Shown piece after piece: positions 45,856 through 59,100 of a DNA stretch of 64,000 nucleotides (the first letter of the stretch is position 1; each line of letters starts with the position of its first letter). The notes beneath the pieces were generated by a model that worked only from the letters and a program-made list of their open reading frames with translations, did not search any database and was not told where the DNA came from. The position numbers and the translations under genes were made by a program. The stretch is from positions 61,064,532-61,128,531 of the forward strand of contig CM049322.1 in NCBI GenBank assembly GCA_026874595.1. The letters run 5' to 3'. This DNA comes from Sipunculus nudus (taxonomy: Eukaryota; Annelida; Sipuncula; Golfingiida; Sipunculidae).

Positions 45856-46472
45856 TTTCCGGCAAGCGCGTGACCTCTGGTCATCTTGTCTTTTTGTTTG
45901 TTTGTTTGTTTGTCACGACTCTCCAGGTCACACTTTTGCATCAATCAACTTGAAACTTACAGGCTTGATTGACAAACCGATTTCTACTAGCCCTATTGTT
46001 TTTGGTCAACATTGCTCCAAGGTCAAGGGTCAAGGTCACGACAGGTATGGTTAACGGTTTTTGCACCATAACTTCGCCATAAATAGGCTTATCCACTTCT
46101 GCAATAGCTCATTTTTTTCGTCATCACCTGGCCTTTCTTTTTGACATGTAGCTTACTTAAATTTGCCGTTACCATGGTTACATTTTTGGGCCAAAATCAT
46201 GGAAATTGGAAATAACGCGACCATTTTTTGTAACTTTGTCAATTTTTAAGCTACAGACGTCTGGTTTTGGTCATTATGTACCTTATAGGCAGCTTGACAT
46301 GATAAAACTGAAAGTCTCGCCAAATCTCGCACCATTTCTCGCCAAACGAGAGTTTCCGAGATTTCATTAAATATGACCTACAGGTCGCATTTTTTTAACA
46401 GTGGCTTTGAAAGTGACATATTTTCTGTTGTTTCGTATTATCTCGAACTTGTTTTTTCATTTTTCGGAAAAA

Positions 46473-46489
46473 GCCACCAGGGGGCGTGG
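46473..46489 (+). promoter_or_regulatory. CTCF-like core GCCACCAGGGGGCGTGG
   Basis: It contains CCACCAGGGGGCG, a near-perfect match to the animal CTCF core. Unit 1 carries this form. In units 2-5 the same site reads GCCAACAGGGGGCGTGG, while a second intact copy persists about 1.6 kb downstream in every unit (for example 48090, 51719). Binding is inferred. Confidence 0.5.
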
Positions 46490-46960
46490 TACATGAAACA
46501 CTGTAACATATCATTTTTCTGCAATATCTCAAAAAATATTAAACGTGACACCATTTTTTTGGTGGTATCTGAAACTAGGAACATGGGCTTATTGCTCCGC
46601 ACATGTAGCTTTGTACTGCCGTTACCATGGTTACCAAATTTTGGGGTAAAACGTGACAGCTTGAAAATACGAAGTTTACCTGCTTCTATCTCTGTTGATA
46701 TTTGCCATAGAAAGGTCTGGTTTTCGGCGTTAGACAGCATCCGTCTAGTTCTTAGTCATTCAATCGCAAGTCTCGTCATATGTCGCACCGTTTCTCGTGA
46801 AACGAGAACACGTGACCATTCAAAGAAATGCCTGTAATTCTGTCATTTTTTTACGCTACAGACACATGGTTTGCAGCGCTGGATAGCAGCTGACACTCGC
46901 AGTCACATTCAGGGGTCACATTGTTAGTCTCGTCAAATCTCGCGCCGTTTTTCGCCAAAC

Positions 46961-47095
46961 CACGAAGACACGTGCCGTCGCCACAAGTGGCGGCAGGGTC
47001 CTTACGGTGGGCGGCCGGCGTGTGCAGCGGACCGTGACGGCCTCTCCTGGCCCCATCTATTATCATACGTGTTGGAGGCACAGTCACAACTTTAT
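46961..47095. repeat. GC-rich module of the 3.63-kb unit
   Basis: It runs from ccacgaagacacgtg to cacaactttat. It contains a small hairpin (GCCGC/GCGGC in units 2-5). It is repeated at 50588, 54217, 57846 and 61477, and in diverged form at 2749. It stands out by its G+C content and CpG density within an AT-rich satellite. Its identity is unknown. Confidence 0.8.
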
Positions 47096-47245
47096 TGCTT
47101 GCCGGAAATCTTCGATTTCCGCAAGCATGTTCGTCAGTTGCGTATGTCTGTTTGTTGCTTGCCGGAAATCTTCGATTTCGGCAAGCATGTTCGTCAGTTG
47201 CGTATGTCTGTTTGTCTCTTTGTCTGTTTGTTTGTTTGTTTGTCA
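47096..47245. repeat. Two 60-bp hairpin repeats and GT-rich run
   Basis: Two copies of gcttgccggaaatc-TTC-gattt(c)cgcaagc with the tail atgttcgtcagttgcgtatgtctg start at about 47098 and 47158. The second continues into a (TGTT)n run to 47243. The pair recurs in every later unit (for example 50727-50872). Confidence 0.92.
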
Positions 47246-49484
47246 CGACTCTCCAGGTCACACTTTTGCATCAATCAACTTGAAACTTACAGGCTTGATT
47301 GACAAACCGATTTCTAGGTGCCCTATTGTTTTTGGTCAACATTGCTCCAAGGTCAAGGGTCAAGGTCACGACAGGTATGGTTAACGGTTTTTGCACTATA
47401 ACTTCGCCATAAATAGGCTTATCCACTTCTGCAATAGCTCATTTTTTTCGTCATCATCTGGCCTTTCTTTTGACATGTAGCTTACTTAAATTTGCCGTTA
47501 CCATGGTTACATTTTTTGGGGAGGAATAATGGGATTTCGTGATATTTTTCAAATTTGCAGCAATCGTACTGATTCTGAGATATTTTATGTAACACAAGAA
47601 TATCTCGAAATTGTTTTTTCAGATTTTGGAAATGGCCGCCAGGGGGCGTTGCAGATGAAAAAACATGAAAATTTGTTTTGGTGCTATACCTCCAGAACTA
47701 TTAAACATTGGGCCATTTCCATCACAGCACCTTCAACTGGGGTCCATGGGCTTATTTTTGCGCATAGGTGCCAAAGTGCGCTATTGCCAGATTTCTCTAT
47801 TTTTGGGGTAAAACTTTTGAATTTTGAAAATATGCAGTTTTCAGCTTCTAACTCTGTCAGTTTTTATGCTGGGGAGGTCATTTTTTTGCATCTTGTAGCC
47901 CTTAGTGAATTCTCGGTGATCCAATCAAAAATCTTGCAAAATCTCGCACTGTTTCTCGTCAAACGAGAGTCTTCGAGATTTCATTAAATATGACCTACAG
48001 GTTGCATTATTTTAACAATGGCTTTGAAATTGATATATTTTGTGTTATTTATAAATATCTCGAAATCAGTTTTTCATTTTTTGGAAATAGCCACCAGGGG
48101 GCGTGGTACATGAAACACTGTAACATATCATTTTTCTGCAATATCTAAAATAATTTTAAACATGGCACAATTTTTATCGTTGTATCTTAAACTAGGAACA
48201 TTGGCTTATTCCTCCGCACATGTAGCTTTGTGCTGCCGTTACCATGGTTACCAAATTTGTGGGTTAAACTTGACGATCTGAAAATATGCAGTTTTTGGCT
48301 TCTATCTCGGTTAATATTTATGTTTCAAGGGTCTAGTTTTTTGCATAAGGCTGCTTCTCCTTGGTTCTAAGTCATTCAATTGCAAGTATCGTCAAATTTC
48401 GCTCGGTTTATCATCAAACGAGAAAAAACGAGATTTCACGGAAATGCTTATAACTCGGCGACTTTTACAGCTACACAGGTCTAGTTTTCGGCATTTCATA
48501 ACATATGACCAGCTTGACACGCCAGAAAAGAAATCAGGCCAAATCTCGCACCATATCTCGTCAAGCGAGAAAAAAACGAGATATCATGGAAATGCTTATA
48601 ACTAGGCGACTTTTACAGCTACTCAGGTCTAGTTTTTGGCATTTGGTAACATTTGGCAAACTTGACATAGTAAAACTGCGATACTTGGCGAAATCTCGCA
48701 CTATATCTGGTCAAATGTGGAAAAACGAGATTTCACAGAAATGCATATAAGTCGGCGACTTTCACGGCTAGACAGGTCTAGTTTTTGGCATTCATTAACA
48801 TTTGGACGGCTTGACATGACAAACCTGCAAGACTGGCCAAATCTCGCACCATATCTTGTCAAACGAGAAAACACGAGAGTACACGGAAATGCTTATAACT
48901 CGGCGACTTTTACAGCTAGACGGATCTAGTTTTCGCCATTTCGTAACGTTTGGCCGTCTTGACATAATAAAACTGCTCGTCTTGCCAAATCTCGTACTAT
49001 ATCTCGTCAAGTGAGAAAAAACATGATTTCACGTAAATGCTGATAACACGGCGACTTTTGCAGCTAGACAGGTTTAGTTTCCGGCATTTTGTAATATTTG
49101 ACAAACTTGACATGAAAAAACTGGAAATCTCGCCAAAGCTCGCACCATTTCCCGTCAAACGAGAAAACACGAGATTTCATGCAAATGCTTATAACTCAGC
49201 GGCTTTTATAGCTAGACAGGTCTAGTTTTCGGCATTTCATATCATTTGGCCAGCTTGACATGACAAACCTGAAAACGTCTCACTGCTTCTTGTTAAACGA
49301 GATTAACGGGATTTCATGAAAAAAATTTTGAACTTGGTCCCTTTTACACTAGAAATATATGCAGCTGTTAAAGGTCAGCATGCATAAATAAACATATTAT
49401 CCGTTTCTGCTGCCCCCACAATGTTGCTCATTCATATGACTGTTTCTACATGCACTCTCTGTCTATCTGTCTCTATCATTTCCA

Positions 49485-52400
49485 TTTCCGGCAAGCGCAT
49501 GACCTCTGGTCATCTTGTCTTTTTGTTTGTTTGTTTGTTTGTCACGACTCTCCAGGTCACACTTTTGCATCAATCAACTTGAAACTTACAGGCTTGATTG
49601 ACAAACCGATTTCTAGGTGCCCTATTGTTTTTGGTCAACATTGCTCCAAGGTCAAGGGTCAAAGTCACGACAGGTATGGTTAACGGTTTTTGCACCATAA
49701 CTTCGCCATAAATAGGCTTATCCACTTCTGCAATAGCTCATTTTTTTCGTCATCACCTGGCCTTTCTTTTTGACATGTAGCTTACTTAAGTTTGCCGTTA
49801 CCATGGTTATATTTTTTGGGCCAAAATCATGGAAATTGGAAATAACACGACCACTTTTTGTAACTTTGTCAATTTTTAAGCTACAGACGTCTGGTTTTGG
49901 TCATTATGTACCTTATAGGCAGCTTGACATAATAAAACTGAAAGTCTCGCCAAATCTCGCACCATTTCTCGCCAAACGAGAGTTTCCGAGATTTCATTAA
50001 ATATGACCTACAGGTCGAATTTTTTTAACAGTGGCTTTGAAAGTGACATATTTTCTGTTGTTTTGTATTATCTCGAACTTGTTTTTTCATTTTTCGGAAA
50101 TAGCCAACAGGGGGCGTGGTACATGAAACACTGTAACATATCATTTTTCTGCAATATCTCAAAAAATATTAAACGTGACACCATTTTTTTGGTGGTATCT
50201 GAAACTAGGAACATGGGCTTATTGCTCCGCACATGTAGCTTTGTACTGCCGTTACCATGGTTACCAAATTTTGGGGTAAAACGTGACAGCTTGAAAATAC
50301 GAAGTTTACCTGCTTCTATCTCTGTTGATATTTGCCATAGAAAGGTCTGGTTTTCGGCGTTAGACTGCATCCGTCTAGTTCTTAGTCATTCAATCGCAAG
50401 TCTCGTCATATCTCGCACCGTTTCTCGTGAAACGAGAACACGTGACCATTCAAAAAAATGCCTGTAATTCTGTCATTTTTTACGCTACAGACACATGGTT
50501 TGCAGCACTGGATAGCGGCTGACACTCGCAGTCACATTCAGGGGTCACATTGTTAGTCTCGTCAAATCTCGCGCCGTTTTTCGCCAAACCACGAAGACAC
50601 GTGCCGTCGCCGCAAGTGGCGGCAGGGTCCTTACGGTGGGCGGCCGGCGTGTGCAGCGGTCCGTGACGGCCTCTCCTGGCCCCATCTATTATCATACGTG
50701 TTGGAGGCACAGTCACAACTTTATTGCTTGCCGGAAATCTTCGATTTCCGCAAGCATGTTCGTCAGTTGCGTATGTCTGTTTGTTGCTTGCCGGAAATCT
50801 TCGATTTCGGCAAGCATGTTCGTCAGTTGCGTATGTCTGTTTGTCTCTTTGTCTGTTTGTTTGTTTGTTTGTCACGACTCTCCAGGTCACACTTTTGCAT
50901 CAATCAACTTGAAACTTACAGGCTTGATTGACAAACCGATTTCTAGGTGCCCTATTGTTTTTGGTCAACATTGCTCCAAGGTCAAGGGTCAAGGTCACGA
51001 CAGGTATGGTTAACGGTTTTTGCACTATAACTTCGCCATAAATAGGCTTATCCACTTCTGCAATAGCTCATTTTTTTCGTCATCATCTGGCCTTTCTTTT
51101 GACATGTAGCTTACTTAAGTTTGCCGTTACCATGGTTACATTTTTTGGGGAGGAATAATGGGATTTCGTGATATTTTTCAAATTTGCAGCAATCGTACTG
51201 ATTCTGAGATATTTTATGTAACACAAGAATATCTCGAAATTGTTTTTTCAGATTTTGGAAATGGCCGCCAGGGGGCGTTGCAGATGAAAAAACATGAAAA
51301 TTTGTTTTGGTGCTATACCTCCAGAACTATTAAACATTGGGCCATTTCCATCACAGCACCTTCAACTGGGGTCCATGGGCTTATTTTTGCGCATAGGTGC
51401 CAAAGTGCGCTATTGCCAGATTTCTCTATTTTTGGGGTAAAACTTTTGAATTTTGAAAATATGCAGTTTTCAGCTTCTAACTCTGTCAGTTTTTATGCTG
51501 GGGAGGTCATTTTTTTGCATCTTGTAGCCCTTAGTGAATTCTCGGTGATCCAATCAAAAATCTTGCAAAATCTCGCACTGTTTCTCGTCAAACGAGAGTC
51601 TTCGAGATTTCATTAAATATGACCTACAGGTTGCATTATTTTAACAATGGCTTTGAAATTGATATATTTTGTGTTATTTATAAATATCTCGAAATCAGTT
51701 TTTCATTTTTTGGAAATAGCCACCAGGGGGCGTGGTACATGAAACACTGTAACATATCATTTTTCTGCAATATCTAAAATAATTTTAAACATGGCACAAT
51801 TTTTATCGTTGTATCTTAAACTAGGAACATTGGCTTATTCCTCCGCACATGTAGCTTTGTGCTGCCGTTACCATGGTTACCAAATTTGTGGGTTAAACTT
51901 GACGATCTGAAAATATGCAGTTTTTGGCTTCTATCTCGGTTAATATTTATGTTTCAAGGGTCTAGTTTTTTGCATAAGGCTGCTTCTCCTTGGTTCTAAG
52001 TCATTCAATTGCAAGTATCGTCAAATTTCGCTCGGTTTATCATCAAACGAGAAAAAACGAGATTTCACGGAAATGCTTATAACTCGGCGACTTTTACAGC
52101 TACACAGGTCTAGTTTTCGGCATTTCATAACATATGACCAGCTTGACACGCCAGAAAAGAAATCAGGCCAAATCTCGCACCATATCTCGTCAAGCGAGAA
52201 AAAAACGAGATATCATGGAAATGCTTATAACTAGGCGACTTTTACAGCTACTCAGGTCTAGTTTTTGGCATTTGGTAACATTTGGCAAACTTGACATAGT
52301 AAAACTGCGATACTTGGCGAAATCTCGCACTATATCTGGTCAAATGTGGAAAAACGAGATTTCACAGAAATGCATATAAGTCGGCGACTTTCACGGCTAG

Positions 52401-53113
52401 ACAGGTCTAGTTTTTGGCATTCATTAACATTTGGACGGCTTGACATGACAAACCTGCAAGACTGGCCAAATCTCGCACCATATCTTGTCAAACGAGAAAA
52501 CACGAGAGTACACGGAAATGCTTATAACTCGGCGACTTTTACAGCTAGACGGATCTAGTTTTCGCCATTTCGTAACGTTTGGCCGTCTTGACATAATAAA
52601 ACTGCTCGTCTTGCCAAATCTCGTACTATATCTCGTCAAGTGAGAAAAAACATGATTTCACGTAAATGCTGATAACACGGCGACTTTTGCAGCTAGACAG
52701 GTTTAGTTTCCGGCATTTTGTAATATTTGACAAACTTGACATGAAAAAACTGGAAATCTCGCCAAAGCTCGCACCATTTCCCGTCAAACGAGAAAACACG
52801 AGATTTCATGCAAATGCTTATAACTCAGCGGCTTTTATAGCTAGACAGGTCTAGTTTTCGGCATTTCATATCATTTGGCCAGCTTGACATGACAAACCTG
52901 AAAACGTCTCACTGCTTCTTGTTAAACGAGATTAACGGGATTTCATGAAAAAAATTTTGAACTTGGTCCCTTTTACACTAGAAATATATGCAGCTGTTAA
53001 AGGTCAGCATGCATAAATAAACATATTATCCGTTTCTGCTGCCCCCACAATGTTGCTCATTCATATGACTGTTTCTACATGCACTCTCTGTCTATCTGTC
53101 TCTATCATTTCCA
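49485..53113. repeat. Reference unit of the 3.63-kb repeat, with module map
   Basis: Modules in order: everted TGACCT/GGTCA and GT run 49485-49545; half-site cluster about 49648-49672; CCATGG 49797-49810; one dyad monomer about 49950-50005; CTCF-like core 50103-50119; CCATGG 50251-50264; GC-rich module about 50588-50722; two hairpins and GT run 50727-50872; half-site cluster about 50976-50998; CCATGG 51126-51139; CTCF-like cores 51263-51280 and 51719-51737; CCATGG 51867-51880; six dyad monomers about 52015-52950; tail with gcatgcataaataaac. The two halves (49485-50855 and 50855-53113) start with the same leader and are ancient duplicates. Confidence 0.88.
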
Positions 53114-56100
53114 TTTCCGGCAAGCGCATGACCTCTGGTCATCTTGTCTTTTTGTTTGTTTGTTTGTTTGTCACGACTCTCCAGGTCACACTTTTGCATC
53201 AATCAACTTGAAACTTACAGGCTTGATTGACAAACCGATTTCTAGGTGCCCTATTGTTTTTGGTCAACATTGCTCCAAGGTCAAGGGTCAAAGTCACGAC
53301 AGGTATGGTTAACGGTTTTTGCACCATAACTTCGCCATAAATAGGCTTATCCACTTCTGCAATAGCTCATTTTTTTCGTCATCACCTGGCCTTTCTTTTT
53401 GACATGTAGCTTACTTAAGTTTGCCGTTACCATGGTTATATTTTTTGGGCCAAAATCATGGAAATTGGAAATAACACGACCACTTTTTGTAACTTTGTCA
53501 ATTTTTAAGCTACAGACGTCTGGTTTTGGTCATTATGTACCTTATAGGCAGCTTGACATAATAAAACTGAAAGTCTCGCCAAATCTCGCACCATTTCTCG
53601 CCAAACGAGAGTTTCCGAGATTTCATTAAATATGACCTACAGGTCGAATTTTTTTAACAGTGGCTTTGAAAGTGACATATTTTCTGTTGTTTTGTATTAT
53701 CTCGAACTTGTTTTTTCATTTTTCGGAAATAGCCAACAGGGGGCGTGGTACATGAAACACTGTAACATATCATTTTTCTGCAATATCTCAAAAAATATTA
53801 AACGTGACACCATTTTTTTGGTGGTATCTGAAACTAGGAACATGGGCTTATTGCTCCGCACATGTAGCTTTGTACTGCCGTTACCATGGTTACCAAATTT
53901 TGGGGTAAAACGTGACAGCTTGAAAATACGAAGTTTACCTGCTTCTATCTCTGTTGATATTTGCCATAGAAAGGTCTGGTTTTCGGCGTTAGACTGCATC
54001 CGTCTAGTTCTTAGTCATTCAATCGCAAGTCTCGTCATATCTCGCACCGTTTCTCGTGAAACGAGAACACGTGACCATTCAAAAAAATGCCTGTAATTCT
54101 GTCATTTTTTACGCTACAGACACATGGTTTGCAGCACTGGATAGCGGCTGACACTCGCAGTCACATTCAGGGGTCACATTGTTAGTCTCGTCAAATCTCG
54201 CGCCGTTTTTCGCCAAACCACGAAGACACGTGCCGTCGCCGCAAGTGGCGGCAGGGTCCTTACGGTGGGCGGCCGGCGTGTGCAGCGGTCCGTGACGGCC
54301 TCTCCTGGCCCCATCTATTATCATACGTGTTGGAGGCACAGTCACAACTTTATTGCTTGCCGGAAATCTTCGATTTCCGCAAGCATGTTCGTCAGTTGCG
54401 TATGTCTGTTTGTTGCTTGCCGGAAATCTTCGATTTCGGCAAGCATGTTCGTCAGTTGCGTATGTCTGTTTGTCTCTTTGTCTGTTTGTTTGTTTGTTTG
54501 TCACGACTCTCCAGGTCACACTTTTGCATCAATCAACTTGAAACTTACAGGCTTGATTGACAAACCGATTTCTAGGTGCCCTATTGTTTTTGGTCAACAT
54601 TGCTCCAAGGTCAAGGGTCAAGGTCACGACAGGTATGGTTAACGGTTTTTGCACTATAACTTCGCCATAAATAGGCTTATCCACTTCTGCAATAGCTCAT
54701 TTTTTTCGTCATCATCTGGCCTTTCTTTTGACATGTAGCTTACTTAAGTTTGCCGTTACCATGGTTACATTTTTTGGGGAGGAATAATGGGATTTCGTGA
54801 TATTTTTCAAATTTGCAGCAATCGTACTGATTCTGAGATATTTTATGTAACACAAGAATATCTCGAAATTGTTTTTTCAGATTTTGGAAATGGCCGCCAG
54901 GGGGCGTTGCAGATGAAAAAACATGAAAATTTGTTTTGGTGCTATACCTCCAGAACTATTAAACATTGGGCCATTTCCATCACAGCACCTTCAACTGGGG
55001 TCCATGGGCTTATTTTTGCGCATAGGTGCCAAAGTGCGCTATTGCCAGATTTCTCTATTTTTGGGGTAAAACTTTTGAATTTTGAAAATATGCAGTTTTC
55101 AGCTTCTAACTCTGTCAGTTTTTATGCTGGGGAGGTCATTTTTTTGCATCTTGTAGCCCTTAGTGAATTCTCGGTGATCCAATCAAAAATCTTGCAAAAT
55201 CTCGCACTGTTTCTCGTCAAACGAGAGTCTTCGAGATTTCATTAAATATGACCTACAGGTTGCATTATTTTAACAATGGCTTTGAAATTGATATATTTTG
55301 TGTTATTTATAAATATCTCGAAATCAGTTTTTCATTTTTTGGAAATAGCCACCAGGGGGCGTGGTACATGAAACACTGTAACATATCATTTTTCTGCAAT
55401 ATCTAAAATAATTTTAAACATGGCACAATTTTTATCGTTGTATCTTAAACTAGGAACATTGGCTTATTCCTCCGCACATGTAGCTTTGTGCTGCCGTTAC
55501 CATGGTTACCAAATTTGTGGGTTAAACTTGACGATCTGAAAATATGCAGTTTTTGGCTTCTATCTCGGTTAATATTTATGTTTCAAGGGTCTAGTTTTTT
55601 GCATAAGGCTGCTTCTCCTTGGTTCTAAGTCATTCAATTGCAAGTATCGTCAAATTTCGCTCGGTTTATCATCAAACGAGAAAAAACGAGATTTCACGGA
55701 AATGCTTATAACTCGGCGACTTTTACAGCTACACAGGTCTAGTTTTCGGCATTTCATAACATATGACCAGCTTGACACGCCAGAAAAGAAATCAGGCCAA
55801 ATCTCGCACCATATCTCGTCAAGCGAGAAAAAAACGAGATATCATGGAAATGCTTATAACTAGGCGACTTTTACAGCTACTCAGGTCTAGTTTTTGGCAT
55901 TTGGTAACATTTGGCAAACTTGACATAGTAAAACTGCGATACTTGGCGAAATCTCGCACTATATCTGGTCAAATGTGGAAAAACGAGATTTCACAGAAAT
56001 GCATATAAGTCGGCGACTTTCACGGCTAGACAGGTCTAGTTTTTGGCATTCATTAACATTTGGACGGCTTGACATGACAAACCTGCAAGACTGGCCAAAT

Positions 56101-59100
56101 CTCGCACCATATCTTGTCAAACGAGAAAACACGAGAGTACACGGAAATGCTTATAACTCGGCGACTTTTACAGCTAGACGGATCTAGTTTTCGCCATTTC
56201 GTAACGTTTGGCCGTCTTGACATAATAAAACTGCTCGTCTTGCCAAATCTCGTACTATATCTCGTCAAGTGAGAAAAAACATGATTTCACGTAAATGCTG
56301 ATAACACGGCGACTTTTGCAGCTAGACAGGTTTAGTTTCCGGCATTTTGTAATATTTGACAAACTTGACATGAAAAAACTGGAAATCTCGCCAAAGCTCG
56401 CACCATTTCCCGTCAAACGAGAAAACACGAGATTTCATGCAAATGCTTATAACTCAGCGGCTTTTATAGCTAGACAGGTCTAGTTTTCGGCATTTCATAT
56501 CATTTGGCCAGCTTGACATGACAAACCTGAAAACGTCTCACTGCTTCTTGTTAAACGAGATTAACGGGATTTCATGAAAAAAATTTTGAACTTGGTCCCT
56601 TTTACACTAGAAATATATGCAGCTGTTAAAGGTCAGCATGCATAAATAAACATATTATCCGTTTCTGCTGCCCCCACAATGTTGCTCATTCATATGACTG
56701 TTTCTACATGCACTCTCTGTCTATCTGTCTCTATCATTTCCATTTCCGGCAAGCGCATGACCTCTGGTCATCTTGTCTTTTTGTTTGTTTGTTTGTTTGT
56801 CACGACTCTCCAGGTCACACTTTTGCATCAATCAACTTGAAACTTACAGGCTTGATTGACAAACCGATTTCTAGGTGCCCTATTGTTTTTGGTCAACATT
56901 GCTCCAAGGTCAAGGGTCAAAGTCACGACAGGTATGGTTAACGGTTTTTGCACCATAACTTCGCCATAAATAGGCTTATCCACTTCTGCAATAGCTCATT
57001 TTTTTCGTCATCACCTGGCCTTTCTTTTTGACATGTAGCTTACTTAAGTTTGCCGTTACCATGGTTATATTTTTTGGGCCAAAATCATGGAAATTGGAAA
57101 TAACACGACCACTTTTTGTAACTTTGTCAATTTTTAAGCTACAGACGTCTGGTTTTGGTCATTATGTACCTTATAGGCAGCTTGACATAATAAAACTGAA
57201 AGTCTCGCCAAATCTCGCACCATTTCTCGCCAAACGAGAGTTTCCGAGATTTCATTAAATATGACCTACAGGTCGAATTTTTTTAACAGTGGCTTTGAAA
57301 GTGACATATTTTCTGTTGTTTTGTATTATCTCGAACTTGTTTTTTCATTTTTCGGAAATAGCCAACAGGGGGCGTGGTACATGAAACACTGTAACATATC
57401 ATTTTTCTGCAATATCTCAAAAAATATTAAACGTGACACCATTTTTTTGGTGGTATCTGAAACTAGGAACATGGGCTTATTGCTCCGCACATGTAGCTTT
57501 GTACTGCCGTTACCATGGTTACCAAATTTTGGGGTAAAACGTGACAGCTTGAAAATACGAAGTTTACCTGCTTCTATCTCTGTTGATATTTGCCATAGAA
57601 AGGTCTGGTTTTCGGCGTTAGACTGCATCCGTCTAGTTCTTAGTCATTCAATCGCAAGTCTCGTCATATCTCGCACCGTTTCTCGTGAAACGAGAACACG
57701 TGACCATTCAAAAAAATGCCTGTAATTCTGTCATTTTTTACGCTACAGACACATGGTTTGCAGCACTGGATAGCGGCTGACACTCGCAGTCACATTCAGG
57801 GGTCACATTGTTAGTCTCGTCAAATCTCGCGCCGTTTTTCGCCAAACCACGAAGACACGTGCCGTCGCCGCAAGTGGCGGCAGGGTCCTTACGGTGGGCG
57901 GCCGGCGTGTGCAGCGGTCCGTGACGGCCTCTCCTGGCCCCATCTATTATCATACGTGTTGGAGGCACAGTCACAACTTTATTGCTTGCCGGAAATCTTC
58001 GATTTCCGCAAGCATGTTCGTCAGTTGCGTATGTCTGTTTGTTGCTTGCCGGAAATCTTCGATTTCGGCAAGCATGTTCGTCAGTTGCGTATGTCTGTTT
58101 GTCTCTTTGTCTGTTTGTTTGTTTGTTTGTCACGACTCTCCAGGTCACACTTTTGCATCAATCAACTTGAAACTTACAGGCTTGATTGACAAACCGATTT
58201 CTAGGTGCCCTATTGTTTTTGGTCAACATTGCTCCAAGGTCAAGGGTCAAGGTCACGACAGGTATGGTTAACGGTTTTTGCACTATAACTTCGCCATAAA
58301 TAGGCTTATCCACTTCTGCAATAGCTCATTTTTTTCGTCATCATCTGGCCTTTCTTTTGACATGTAGCTTACTTAAATTTGCCGTTACCATGGTTACATT
58401 TTTTGGGGAGGAATAATGGGATTTCGTGATATTTTTCAAATTTGCAGCAATCGTACTGATTCTGAGATATTTTATGTAACACAAGAATATCTCGAAATTG
58501 TTTTTTCAGATTTTGGAAATGGCCGCCAGGGGGCGTTGCAGATGAAAAAACATGAAAATTTGTTTTGGTGCTATACCTCCAGAACTATTAAACATTGGGC
58601 CATTTCCATCACAGCACCTTCAACTGGGGTCCATGGGCTTATTTTTGCGCATAGGTGCCAAAGTGCGCTATTGCCAGATTTCTCTATTTTTGGGGTAAAA
58701 CTTTTGAATTTTGAAAATATGCAGTTTTCAGCTTCTAACTCTGTCAGTTTTTATGCTGGGGAGGTCATTTTTTTGCATCTTGTAGCCCTTAGTGAATTCT
58801 CGGTGATCCAATCAAAAATCTTGCAAAATCTCGCACTGTTTCTCGTCAAACGAGAGTCTTCGAGATTTCATTAAATATGACCTACAGGTTGCATTATTTT
58901 AACAATGGCTTTGAAATTGATATATTTTGTGTTATTTATAAATATCTCGAAATCAGTTTTTCATTTTTTGGAAATAGCCACCAGGGGGCGTGGTACATGA
59001 AAACACTGTAACATATCATTTTTCTGCAATATCTAAAATAATTTTAAACATGGCACAATTTTTATCGTTGTATCTTAAACTAGGAACATTGGCTTATTCC

